Positions 44,746-56,723 of a stretch of DNA of 64,000 nt are shown here, in pieces. The stretch lies in NCBI RefSeq assembly GCF_019175385.1, contig NC_083338.1, positions 90,603,777-90,667,776 on the forward strand. The letters run 5' to 3'. This DNA is from Lycium barbarum (lineage: Eukaryota; Streptophyta; Magnoliopsida; Solanales; Solanaceae). Numbering within the stretch: the stretch's first letter is position 1; every line of letters begins with the position of its first letter. The notes under the pieces are model-generated. The model saw nothing but the letters and a program-made list of their open reading frames with translations, did no database searches and was not told the DNA's origin. The translations under genes were made by a program, and so were the position numbers.

Positions 44746-46517
44746 AACGAGCCTCTAAGGAGAGTATGTCATATCATATAGGTGGGACAGGACCCCGCTA
44801 TGCCCATAAATATGTACACAAAAGAATAAGTATAAAAAGCTATAACTCCGAATGAAATGAAGCTCCGCTATGTAGTCCCTGAGTAATAAAGCTATGGATC
44901 AAGTCTGTCTCCTTGGCCACCTGCGGGCATGACGCAGCGTCCACAAACAAAAGGACGTCAGTACGGAGAATGTACTGAGTATGTACAGCATGATCAACCT
45001 CATTATGAAAGCATAATAGAAAACGTAGGAAATAGCATAGGATATGGGATAGTAGAATCAACGTCATAAACACTTACATGCTTTACATAGGGACTTTCCA
45101 TTTCTAATGCGTGATTGTGTACATACATCCATATCCGTCTCCGTATTCATATCCGTTCTCATTTTCATTTCGTATGCATAATCATATTCATATACATATT
45201 CATATTCATATCATTTACATAGCATACCCGACCACGAAGGTTCGGTGTTTCACGTACCCGACCATGGCTAGGCTCGGTGATTTTACATACCTGGCCCAAC
45301 CAAGGCTCAGGGTTACACATACCTGGCCCTACCAAGGCTCAAGGTTATTCGTACCCAACTGCAGTGGTGCGCGCGCATTATATATATATTCTACCCGACC
45401 ATATAAGCTCGGGGTTTCATAATAGCCATACATAGGCACATATACATAAAAGCTCATAAGCGTCTTTAACATCATTACTATCGTCGTTCATTACATCTAT
45501 CCTTAGAGGATTACTCGTTATATGAGGAATTTAGTACAATCGTAACATATCGAGAATCATGAGCTTAGTAGCTCTTAAAGATAGAATCATAGGCTTATAG
45601 AAGATTAGATATTTGGCCAAAGAATCATTCCTTATGAAAGAAGGGTTAGGCTTACATACCTTTTCGTTCAACTATTCTATCACTTGCACGTTCTCCTTCA
45701 ATGCACACGTTTCTACCTTCATTCGAGTTATACTATCATTAGGAAATCAATAGCTTAGCATACATGACTTAAAGGAAGAGAAAATTGGACAGCATCTCCT
45801 TTATTTATACGACTTCCTCTATATCATATGTCAACTCCCAAACATCAATAATACATTTACAACATCATAACAATAGTCTTTATTCACCTACATTATCCTT
45901 ACTTCTCAATTCACTTCCAATCATCCATATCCATGGTCATAGCACACTATTACATTCTCTCATATACAATGTTTATACCATGTTCTCAATATCATTTATA
46001 ACATGATTATATTCATAACAGATCAAGAATCATTACTCAACCCAAGCTATTACTCCAAAATGACACTATTCCCACATTCATGACCCATTTTCTATCTCCT
46101 TCTACAATCCAAGTGTTTCAACTTCTCAATACCTTAAATAACATGGAAAGATCATAAAACTTACCTTAGATGGTGTAATAATGAACCTTGAGTGGAAATA
46201 CTTAACTTGAATCAAAACCCTAGTTCACCTCCAATGGAATCTTTTGTGGTCCTCTAACCCTTGGAAGCTTTCTAACACATAAACACCGGAAGCTTTCTAA
46301 CACATAAACACTTGACTCTAATCTTTTGATGTTTGTGTCCTCTTGAACTTGAGTGGAATGTGCTTAGAGAAGGGTTTTGAACTCTCAATACTTGTAGATG
46401 ATGAAAAATGATGTAAAAGAACCCAAGGCATCTATTTATACAAAAACTAAAAATTAGCCTGTCGGGTACTATACAGACACTTATACGGTCCGTATAGTAT
46501 CGTACGTCCAGTATAAG
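44746..46517 (-). mobile_element. Element E, 5' LTR, part 2
   Basis: Resumes at GAGCCTCTAAGGAGAGTATG, equivalent to 27090 in the other LTR, and continues through the leader segment (44915-44992), GTACCCGACC modules (45225-45415), the TATA box (46432-46440) and TATACGGTCCGTATA (46482-46496). It is cut at 46517 by a plus-strand LTR. The last 350-450 bp of the LTR are not found elsewhere in the window. Confidence 0.9.
46432..46440 (-). promoter_or_regulatory. LTR TATA box (element E, 5' LTR)
   Basis: TATAAATAG in element sense. This is the promoter that would have driven E, now separated from gag by the plastid insertion. Confidence 0.65.
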
Positions 46518-46879
46518 TGTTATACGCCGTATTTTTATACGTCGAGTTATTTGCAAGAGAATCGACTCAAGTTAAAGACGGGATCATTTTCGGGTATGAA
46601 ATAGGAACTTTTAATTTTCAATTTTAATTAGAACATAAATTGTTTATAAATTTTATTTAGTGTAGAAATATTATTGGAGATTAGGAACTAATTAATTATG
46701 ATTAGATTATTAAGTAGGGATTAGTGATTAATTAACATTAATTAATTTAATTACCATTTGTGGGCCCCACCCGAAAATTTAAAAAAACAAATAATAACAA
46801 TTCAAGAAAATCATTTGATGAGTCATTAGAGGGGGGGGGGGGGGGGGGGGGGACGTGTCATTAGAAGGGGGGCCATATG

Positions 46880-46917
<38 letters not shown>

Positions 46918-47459
46918 GTTGATTAGTAAATCAACAAGTATTTCATTTCATGTTCTAAAAATTGAAACTTAGAAAGAAAGAAAATAAAATAGGGGCATTT
47001 CCATGGCTGCTCACGACCAGCCATGGATGGAAGGAAAAAATATTTTTGTTGCATGTTGTACTAAAGTTCCAAGTGAATTACAAGTTCAAGGAGGTGATAG
47101 CAACATTCGATGTTGAATTGAGGAAGAAGAAATTGTGAAATTGGAGCAATTAAGTGTAGAAATTCCTCCGAGAAAATTAAGGTAAGATTTTCTTATTTTG
47201 TGGTATAATTGTATTAATGGTATTGTAAGATAAGGATTAAAATTGGATTGGATCAAATTGGAAGTAGGAAATTTCATGAAATCGTTGTTATACGAAATAG
47301 TGGGTTGAAAAGGATTGTTACAGTTGTTTATGGGCTGAATTGTAAGGGTTCTATATGAATATTGCTATTACTGTCATTGTTGGTATTTCTGTGATAACGG
47401 GAGGATAATTGGAAGTTCGAGTTAGGCGAATATATAGGGGAAATTCTGCCCGATTTTCG
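46518..47459 (+). mobile_element. Plus-strand LTR S3, 5' part only
   Basis: Starts TGTTATACGCCGTATTTTTA and is cut after 942 bp by the LTR of F. It is the same family as the F LTR but opposite in orientation: it matches the reverse complement of 49948 downward (GTCGAGTTATT, AAATTTTATTTAGTGTA, TATTATTGGAGATTAGGAA, GTGGGCCCCACCCG). It has a long G-run (46831-46852) and an (AT)n(GT)n microsatellite (46873-46917). Confidence 0.88.
46873..46917. repeat. (TA)n(GT)n microsatellite
   Basis: TATATATATA... passing into GTGTGTGTGT..., preceded by a 22-base G-run at 46831-46852. The lengths of such tracts are prone to assembly error. Confidence 0.9.
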
Positions 47460-49948
47460 TGTCACGACCCATCCCCGTGGGCCATGACTCGTGCCCGACC
47501 TGGACACCCATGTGTACCTATCAAACATAATCGAACTAATACCATAGGTTTTCAATCGATCACATCGTAATAACATACGCACGTCGGCGAGGCTGCCACT
47601 GTATATATATCATTATACTACGCATGCCGACAAGGCTGCCACTACATATCAGTATATTACGCAAGCCGACAGGGCATCCATAATGATCATACAGACACAA
47701 CTGATCACATCTGAATACAACCCACATACATGTCTACAGACCTCTAAGAGTTCAACAGTGAAATATGATGGGACAGGGCCCCGTCGTACCCCTAAACAAC
47801 ATATACACATATACATCAAAAAGGATCTGTACCAAAATCTGGGCTCCGGAATAACGGAGCTCTCCAAAACAGCAGAAAGGAAATCCTAAGCTGACGGATC
47901 ACCAAAGCGAGTATCTGCACCTGCGGGAATAAAACACAGCCCCCCGAGGAAAGGGGGTCATTTCGGAATATGTACTGAGCATGTAAAGCATGAAAAACAA
48001 TAAACAGGATCATAACTGAAACAGAAGTATAGAAAATAGGTACGATGTCCAGAATACCAAAACACTTGCCTTTGAAACATAAATCATGCATGTCAATATC
48101 ATATATCATATATATATATATATATATATACCGTGCCCGACCCTCTAGTGAGGGATTCACCTCGGTGAATAAAGTCATTATATGCCCTCCTGGCTGTCAT
48201 AACATATCATCATATCATCATATCACCATATCATCATATCATTATATCATCATATATATATATATATATACCGTACCCGGCCCTCTAGTGAGGGACTCGG
48301 TGAACAATGCAGTGAAATTGTGCACGATAACATACCCGACACGGGACTCGGTGAAAGGCATATTGAGGCATGCACGAGCAGGGTAGTGAGAAACTATATG
48401 CAATTTAAAACATTTTCGAGACCCAATAGAATAATCAACACGAATTTACCATTTGAAAATCAAGACAATAGTCGTATCAAATACCTTTCGAATGCCACTC
48501 GGAAACATATCACACATCCCTTGAACGTCATTATAAGTATATTACAAAGCTTTAAGTATCATAGTCATATGTCACTATAGTATGAAACACCTTATAGGAG
48601 TCCAGTCATAAGTTATCATAAAGTTCCCAAGAATAGGAACGGATGTATATCGACTAGTATCCAACGTACAGAAAACTGAAGAGGGAGGCTCAATCTCTCG
48701 AGGGTTCTAACATCAAGAAGTAAATAAGGATTATAAATCACATCCCAAGTCTAGGAATAGAATTACCCCAAAGTTCATACCATTTATCTCTTAGATCTAG
48801 GACATGCCAAAAGAAAGAAGGGACAGCTTTACATACCTGTTAGCGACTATTCGTGAATCCTTTCACCTCGTCGCTCTTTTAGCCTATTTATATAAGAGTA
48901 ACGTCATCGTTAGTAACTATATTTTTTAGTTCACAAATCAATAGCTCGTTTCTTACAGAACCTATATTTCAACTTATATATTCTCGTTTAGGGTTTTCTA
49001 TTATCTAAAGACTTTAACGGAAATCGGGCAGCACTTCTCCTATATATTCACCTATCCCGAATTTCCAATTGCTCTCCCGTTGACACAGAAATACCAACAA
49101 CAACATATGGACATAATCATATCTTCAATTCAACAAAAATAACATCATGTTCATATCAACACAACTTCAACCTTAACTTTCTAATTCTTTCCATTCCTTC
49201 ACCATTTAATCCGTGATAACAACAACTATAATGCAACTTAAATTTAATTTACCATGTATAATTAAAACAACCCCCTACACGGCTCAATTTACATTTCAAC
49301 ACCAACATCTACAACTTCTTATGTTCATCACATATCTACAAATTTATACAAGCTTAAATTGTCTCCAAAATGTTTATAGAAAGATATCAAATCTTACCTT
49401 GATCAACTTGGCTTCTTAACCTTGCTAATCTCTTGGATGTTACAACAATTTCACACCTCCAATTCCCCTTTTCTTCAACCTCTCTCTCGGCTAGAATTGC
49501 TCCATGGCCGAGAGCTTCATAGTTTTGCCTTTTTTTTTTTTTTGTTCTTAGTTGTTCAATTGATGAAGGAAATTACTTATGAGTCATATAGAAACTATTC
49601 ATATGCCCCTCCTAGGCTCTACACGTGCCCCCCCCCCCCCCTATGTGTCATCTAGTTGATGATTTGCTCTTTTTTTTATCTAATTAAAATCGGGTGGGGC
49701 CCACTTGTATAATTAACTTTAATTAATTTTATTAATCACTAATTCCCACTTAATAATCTAATCACAATTAATTAATTCCTAATCTCCAATAATAATATTT
49801 TTACACTAAATAAAATTTATAAACAATTAGTTCTAATTTAGAAATTGAAAATTAAGGGTATCTTTTCTGTGTCTGGGAATGGTTCCGTGTTTAACTCGCG
49901 TTGATTCTTTTGCGAATAACTCGACGTATAAAAATATGAGGTATAACA
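47460..49948 (-). mobile_element. Element F, 3' LTR
   Basis: 2489 bp from TGTCACGACCCATCCCC to GAGGTATAACA on the printed strand, then a polypurine tract. It contains (TA)n and ATATCATC-type simple repeats, two GTACCCGGCCCTCTAGTGAGGGACTC modules and a leader segment (47918-47992). The homopolymer C-run at about 49629-49642 is the counterpart of the G-run in S3. Confidence 0.9.
48105..48275. repeat. TA and ATATCATC simple repeats
   Basis: A (TA)n run at 48108-48131, then ATATCATCATATCATCATAT-like units (48205-48255) and another (TA)n run, flanking two CCCTCTAGTGAGGG hairpins. Confidence 0.85.
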
Positions 49949-49963
49949 TCCTTCCCCCCTTTA
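49949..49963 (-). other. Polypurine tract of F
   Basis: TCCTTCCCCCCTTTA on the printed strand, abutting the F LTR. Confidence 0.82.
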
Positions 49964-49964
49964 A

Positions 49965-49984
49965 AACATTCGTCCTCGAATGTT
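49965..49984 (-). other. PPT-adjacent stem-loop (F copy)
   Basis: AACATTCGTCCTCGAATGTT, identical to the E copy although the two LTRs belong to different families. Confidence 0.85.
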
Positions 49985-50084
49985 GAATTGGTCCCGTAAG
50001 GTCGTATATGAATTTTGGAAAGGTTTCCCTTATCGTTATAACACATAGTTTTATCAGGCAATCAATATAACCAAGTGAGAAGTT

Positions 50085-51190
50085 TAAGTTACCTGTAGGC
50101 ATAGGGAACAAGTAAGGGTACTTGTTCTTCATCTCCTCTTCGGCTTCCCATGTCATCTCTTCTCTGTTGTAGTTTCGCCATAACACTTTGATGGAAGCCA
50201 CGTCCCTAGTTCGTAACCTCCTAATCTGCTGATCAAGTATGGCTATAGGTTGTTCCTCGCAGGATAACACCTCTGTCACCTGGATATCATCTACAGGAAA
50301 TACTCTGGAAGGATCGCCTATACATTTACGAAGCATTGACACGTGGAAGACTGGATGCACTTCTTCCAAATCAGCTGGTAGGTCTAACTCGTAGGCAACT
50401 CGGCCTACCCTACGGACAATCTGATAAGGCCCAATGTATCTTGGGCTTAGCTTCCCTTTCCTGCCTAATCTCATAACACCCTTCATGATACCTTCAAGAA
50501 CACCCAGTCACCAACCTGAAATTCTAAGTGTCGATGTCGATTATCTGTATATGATTTCTGCCGACTCTGGGCTACCAGTAATCTTTCCTGAATAAGCTTT
50601 ACTTTATCAACTACCTGCTGAACCATATCTGGGCCTATCAACTTGGCCTCACCAACATCAAACCAACCAATAGGTGATCTGCACTTCCTCCCATACAAGG
50701 CCTCATACAGTGCCATCTGAATACTCAAATTGTAGCTGTTATTATAGGCGAACTCAATAAGTGGAAAATGATCATCCCATATACCCCCGAAATCAGTAAC
50801 ACAGGCCCGTAACATATCTTGTAACGTCTGAATAGTATGCTCGGCCTGTCCGTCAGTCTGAGGGTGAAATGCTATGCTGAGACTCACTTGTGTCCCCAAT
50901 CCCTCCTGGAAGGATCTCCAGAAGTTAGCTGTAAACTGGGTTCCTCTATCGGAAATAATAGCTATGGGAACCTCGTGAAGTCTCACTATCTCCTTGAGGT
51001 ACAGCCTGGCATAGTCCTCAGCTGAATATGTTGTCCTGACTTTAAGAAAGTGGGCTGATTTTGTCAACCTATCAACGATGATTCAAATAGAGTCATATTT
51101 TCACGGAGTGCGAGGTAAACCTGTGACGAAGTCCATATTGATCACCTCTCATTTCCAGGTCAGAATCCCCATCTCCTGTAATAGTCCCCC
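50085..51190 (-). pseudogene. Element F integrase and chromodomain
   Basis: Core: [40 protein letters not shown] (second Asp kept), FHPQTDGQAEHTIQTLQDML (Glu kept). Then the GPY/F module ([20 protein letters not shown]), the [20 protein letters not shown] block and a complete-looking chromodomain ([45 protein letters not shown]). The core start is broken by stops near SHGVRYDSI, and one base is missing where VFLKVS meets MKGVM. The last frame has no stop at the expected place and reads on through the polypurine tract. Confidence 0.88.
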
Positions 51191-52757
51191 AGGCTTCTGG
51201 TGCTCGATCTTAACCTGTTGACAATTCGGACACTGGGCAACAAACTCTGCTATATCCTTTTTCATGCCCTCCCACCAATACAAACATCTGAGGTCATGAT
51301 ACATCTTCGTTGACCCTGGATGTACAGAATAACGGGCATAGTGTGCCTCCCCCATAACCTTTTGTCGTAAGCCTACAACCGCAGGTACACATAATCTACC
51401 TTTGTATTGTAGCATTCCGTCAGGTGCAATCTCGAATAGGGTCTCTTCTTTTTGAAGAGCTGCATCTCTATGATGTACAAGAATAGGTTCCTCGTACTGG
51501 TGTTTCTTTATCTCTTCTATGATAGAGGACTCAGCAACTCCTCGAACAGAAACCCTGCCATTATCAAAATCAGCCAAACGGACTCCAAGATTAGCTAATT
51601 GGCAAATCTCACGGACTATCTCCTTTTGTTCCAGTTGTACATCTGCCAAACTACCCATAGATTTATAGCTGAGTGCATCTGCTACAACATTGGTCTTTCC
51701 TGGGTGATATAGAATGTCAACATCATAGTCTTTCAGCAACTCTAGCCACCGCCTCTGCCACAAATTCAGCTCCTTCTGCTTAAAGATGTATTGGAGACTC
51801 TTATGATCTGTATAAACATCAACATGTATGCCATATAAATAATGTCTCCATATCTTCAAGGCATGAATCACCGCTGCTAACTCCACATCATGGGTAGGAT
51901 AATTTCTTTCGTGCTTTCGGAGCTGTCAGGAGGCATAGGTTATAACCCTGCCATGCTGCATCAACACACAACCTAACCCAACACCCGAGGCATCACAATA
52001 AATAATATAGTTATCTGGCCCCTCAGGAAGTGTTAGAACCGGACCCGTAGTCAACTTCTCCTTCAATAACTGAAAGCTTCGTTCACAAGCGTCGGTACAC
52101 TGAAACTTAGCTGCCTTCTGCGTCAGCCTTGTAAAAGGCACTGAAATTGAGGCAAACTTCTCCACAAACATTCTGTAGCACCCTGCTAGCCCCAGAAAAC
52201 TACGTACCTCGGTAGGCGTCGTAGGTCTAGGCCAAGTCTTCACCGCCTCAATCTTCTGTGAGTCTACCCGAATACCACCAGCTCCGACAATATGCCCAAG
52301 AATGCTACTGCAGTTAACTCGAATTCACATTTGGAGAACTTAGCATACAATTTCTGGTGCTGGAGTAGTCTATGTACCGTTCTCAAATGATCTGCATGCT
52401 CCTCTTCTAATCGTGAATAGACCAGAATATCATCAATAAATACAATCACGAATAGGTCAAGGAATGGCTTGCACACTCGATTCATCAAATCCATAAATAC
52501 TGCTGGAGCATTGGTCAGCCCAAAGGACATCACTCTAAACTCGTAATGCCCGTGCCGAGTCCTGAATGCCGTCTTAGGAACATCTGTCTCCCTCACTCGC
52601 ACCTGGTGATACCCTGACCGTAAGTCTATCTTGGAGAAGCACTTAGCACCCTGCAACTGGTCAAATAGATCATCAATTTTGGGAAGGGGATATCTATTCT
52701 TTATTGACCCTTGTTCGCTGCCTAAATTCAATACACATTCGCAGCGACCCATCATTA
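51149..52757 (-). pseudogene. Element F RT, RNase H, integrase zinc domain (5'-truncated)
   Basis: RT from [20 protein letters not shown] through [20 protein letters not shown] and [12 protein letters not shown] (intact FIDD); RNase H with [42 protein letters not shown] and VVADALSYKS; zinc domain [33 protein letters not shown]. Breaks: a frameshift in the MCIDYRQL region, one after [12 protein letters not shown], and a stop between AYAS and QLRKHE. At 52757 homology stops inside the DGSLR block, so the N-terminal RT, protease, gag and 5' LTR are gone. Confidence 0.9.
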
Positions 52758-53795
52758 TTTTCATGTGCTCGCTTTCATTTCCGTCACCGCGTACTCTTTA
52801 TTCTGAGCTTTCCCTATAGAACTTTATAAATCTTTCTCATTCATCCTATACTCTGCTTTTCCATGACATATATGCCTTTATACCTTAGTCAAATAAATCA
52901 CGTCATATTCTTTAGTCGCCTCCTTACCAGGCTTTGCTTATTCTTATAACAATCCTTGTTATATTCACGTAATATCTTCTTCGTAATCAATCCTATAGTG
53001 TAACACTTCTTGGCCCTAGTCGCGATTCTTACTATGGTATAATTACACTTTGTGAAGTAGGCGTACTTAACCTTTGGTCAATCTTACCCTTAATATCTCA
53101 CAAGCTATCTTTCAATACATTCGTGTTTGTCATAATTCTTCCTCCCCCGCACTCTTGTATCAATTGTACTATTTCTTCTTTTAACTATAAACCCATCGTA
53201 ATTTACCCCTGCTTATCAGTTCCGTCGATACCTCAGTATAATATCCCATTAAGATTTTTGCCGGCCCTTTCTAAATCATCTCTTAGTATCACAAACCCAT
53301 CCAAATTATCCTAGCATTTCTTTCTACCATATTGATATCGACCTCATAATTACTATTACGATCAATTCATCGGTTAATCTTTATCTCTCGAAGTCAGACG
53401 TACTTGCGACTTAGTCAAATCTTATCGTTACTGTTGGCGCGACTTTCCAAAAATGTTACGAACTTATATGTCATTTTCTTGTTATTCCTCACAAAATTTT
53501 GGCAGAGTTTACTCTGTATTTCTTACAATCTCAAAACCTGCATGCAGGAAATACCAACAACGCCTCACAGGGCCAACATACACATATATATTATATCATG
53601 TCGTAGCCGCACAGGGCTTCCGATATCAATCACAAGATGAAAATGACGAACTTGCCTCGTGTATCCAACACAAACTGTACCTGTCACTCTTTTATGTTTA
53701 TTTTCCCTTTCCATCTTTAACTGCAGGTTTCAAACATACCCACAACCTTCATACTATGTCTAACATATATTTTGCTTACAGTTACTGATTCCTTT
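52758..53795. other. Unassigned, probably element-derived
   Basis: About 1 kb, C/T-rich on the printed strand, between truncated F and element G. It has CAAAATTTTGGCAGAGTTTACTCTGTA (53498 onward) and GCCTCACAGGGCC (53572), both typical of the 3' untranslated region of elements here (compare 29339-29420). It may be the 3' untranslated end of another element, but no polypurine tract or coding motif is seen. Confidence 0.45.
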
Positions 53796-54306
53796 TGTCA
53801 CGACCCAACCCCGTAGGCCGTGACTAGTGCCCGATCTAGGCACCCAAACCCATCTATCAAATGCATTCAAATATATAGCAGAAGCCGACAAGGCTATATT
53901 CCAAATTTAGATAATTTCTAGAAAAAAATTTCGGCAGAGTTTCCTTTGTTTTACAGACTATCCAAAATCGCCATGTACACAGCAAACACCAACAAAGGCC
54001 ACACAGGGCTAACAAAACAACGTATAAACATATGCGGACCGGCCGCCTCGGCGTATGGGATCGCCCAAACAACATATACACATATCCATACAGAAAGACC
54101 CTAACCCACAAACATGTCCACAAACCTCTAAACAGACCGACAGAATCATATGACGGGATAGGGTCCCCGCCGTACCCAAATAGTCAGATATACAGAAATA
54201 TATATACATAGCAAAAGATGTATGTACCAAAAGTGGACTCCGGATCAAAGGGAGTACTCCGAAATAGCAGAAAGTGGAGCCTACAGTGGTGGATCACCTG
54301 TGTCTG

Positions 54307-54380
54307 TACCTGCGGGCATGAAACGCAGCCCCCGAGGAAAGGGGGTCAGTACGAAAGATGTACTGAGTATGTAAAGCATA
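54307..54380 (-). other. Conserved LTR leader segment (G copy)
   Basis: In element sense: CTTTACATACTCAGTACATC, TTTCGTACTGACCCCC, a CCCCCTTTCCTCGGGGG hairpin, TGCGTTTCATGCCCGCAGGT. It is nearly identical to S1 although the rest of the two LTRs is different. Confidence 0.78.
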
Positions 54381-55449
54381 GAGTACAGAAATATGGGCCA
54401 CAACTGAAAGCAAACAGATACAAAGGGAAGTACTGAATGATATATCAAAATTTGTATCAAAACATATATATATATATAATGCAAATAAAATCATGCAAAG
54501 CTCAGGAACGTGGTCACCACTCCGACGCTGGTGCCACACACAACATAACACCAGAAGGTTCAAATATCCGTACATCCCCGAGCACACATATCAGCATAAC
54601 ATATCACCAGCCATATCACAGCATAACTCCAAACGGAACCCGGCCCTATGGCGAGGTCTCGGGAACCGTAACACAGCATACGGCCGAATTTATCATAGTA
54701 CGCACGAATCATAACCGGCCCGGGAACTGGTGAACGAATCATAATAAGGGAACGAGCGGAGTCGTGAGCAAACAATGCAATTTGTATATCAAAATAGTCT
54801 TTCGAAACTTGATTACATCATAAGTCATCTCATTAGTCAAAGTAGTCGAATAATTTGTTAGTACGGAAGTTCATTTCACAAAGGTGTTCTCAAAGTGGTA
54901 CGTATGGCTCAAAATATAGTTTAGTACATTATAGTAATCAAAACATTCTTTCATAGAAGACAATTCCATAACCGAAGATCCCTTATCAAAACCTTTCCAA
55001 AAAGAGAGCCTAATAGAACAAATAAGGCATCTCGGGGTTAGCGGGCCCACCTCGGGTCAAGTCGAGGTGGCGAACATGAATTACGGACATTTGGGGTCTA
55101 TGGGATCATACATAAAGGTTTCGAAGTGATCCGATTACGTTTGCATAAGTTTCGGACGTTTGGTTACTTTCTAGTCTAAATAGGGTCTTTAAGCTTTAAT
55201 TGAATTGAATGAATAGTAGACATTCTCTAATTCGGATTTCGAGGAGCAGAACTACTCCCGGGGTTCCGATATCAACCTAACATACTAAGACATGCCAAAA
55301 GAAAGAGTGGGGAGCCTTACATACCTTATATACGACTTACGGTCGCCCAAAACTTACGTCCCGTTTCGCTCAGAATCTGCAAATGGTCAAAGTTACCAAT
55401 TAGGGATTTCAAGGCTTAAAAATTCGCTTAACTTCATTTTTGTCTACCG

Positions 55450-55480
55450 AAATTTCGGCAGCATTTCCCCTATATATATA
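55450..55480 (-). promoter_or_regulatory. G LTR TATA box and CCGAAATTTCGG palindrome
   Basis: In element sense TATATATATA (55471-55480), then GGGGAAATGCTGCCGAAATT and TCGGTAG. CCGAAATTTCGG is a perfect palindrome. The same pair lies at 63528-63537 in the 5' LTR. Confidence 0.6.
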
Positions 55481-56707
55481 ACACCCCCGAGACTTAGCTC
55501 GGCTCAATATATATCAACACAGCAACCCATAAGATCACGAACATCATAAGTCATAACAAAATCACTCTAAGGACAATATTCTCTCTTTCTATATAAATCG
55601 ACAACTTTCATTCAAACGTCATGATACCAAACTAATGTCCACGCTATTGTATTCATTTACTCGTTCAAGGTTATTCAAACAAATTCCAATTACGTTCCAA
55701 GCAATTTACATAAGTTCAAACGATTCGCTACTTTCCATATTGCATCCCAAAACGTCAACAACTACGACGAACTTACTAACTCGCATTGCTTCATTCCACA
55801 TCCATTCGCGACAACCATAATTCACATTTAAAGTCTTACTTTCACAATTATATAAAATATAAAAAAAAAATCATCTAATTTCCCATAAGGACCCGCAACC
55901 ATTTTCAATGCCAAATCAACTCATTAAATATTCATTTACTTCATAAATGCCACAACGACGCAACTAACGAACTAGATAGGATTCAATTCACCTTCCCTCC
56001 CAACTCACATGGCTCACGGCCACATACCAACACACACACACTCACGGCTGCACACACATACATCACTACCACAAAATTCTCATTTTATTCCATTCATCAT
56101 AACATTCATACCAATTCCATAACACAAAAGTGGAAGAATTCTCACCTTTCCTTCAAGTTTCAACCCGCCGCAAACGTCGCTCTTGTGCCAAACCAATTAT
56201 ATCACGTCGGAGAGCGTCTTGCATACACTACAAATACAAGAAAAACAATATTTTTGGATTGAAACCCAAGCAAGGAAAATTATTTGTTGTTGGGAAAAGG
56301 GGTTCGGCCGAGGGGAGCTATTGAGCTCTTTTTTTTTGTGCTTTGTTTGGTTGATTGTTCTTGAAGATTCTATGGCTAAGCATGTTATATACTTGATTAA
56401 GGGTCATGTGGTAATCACATGACCACTTAAAATGGGGCTTGGGCCAAGCCTTGGCCGGCCACCCCTTACACTTGGGCTCAAATTTTTCTCCAAATTTTTC
56501 TTGGCCCAATTCGTAAAATCTCGTTTTGTAATTCCCGAAACTAATTTCCGAATTTCCAATTTTTGCCCTTGGACCTCCTCCACATTTCCACACCAATAGT
56601 TTCATAAACAACATAGACATTTTAACTAAAATCAATTATTTTCTTATAACATGCAAGTCTTAATTATTTTCACGATTTCCGATTATGCGAAAACACGGGA
56701 TATAACA

Positions 56708-56720
56708 TTCTCCCCCCCTT
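56708..56720 (-). other. Polypurine tract of G
   Basis: TTCTCCCCCCCTT on the printed strand, abutting the LTR. Confidence 0.9.
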
Positions 56721-56723
56721 AAG

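Larger units (their letters stand above)
53796..56707 (-). mobile_element. Element G, 3' LTR
   Basis: 2912 bp from TGTCACGACCCAACCCCG to CACGGGATATAACA on the printed strand. In element sense it starts TGTTATATCCCGTG, carries TGGGCC motifs and a TATA box near 1.2 kb, and has the leader segment at 54307-54380. The part shared with the other G LTR in the window (about 2.13 kb) shows about 38 substitutions and six small indels by eye, roughly 1.8%. Confidence 0.94.

Noticed and set aside
48180..48260. ATATCATC repeats considered as a CRISPR array
   Set aside because: Units are very short, with no unique spacers and a plant nuclear context; a simple-sequence repeat.
54437..54733. Paired plus-strand frames duplicated at 62546-62800
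   Set aside because: They recur only because both G LTRs contain the same DNA; no sign of coding constraint.
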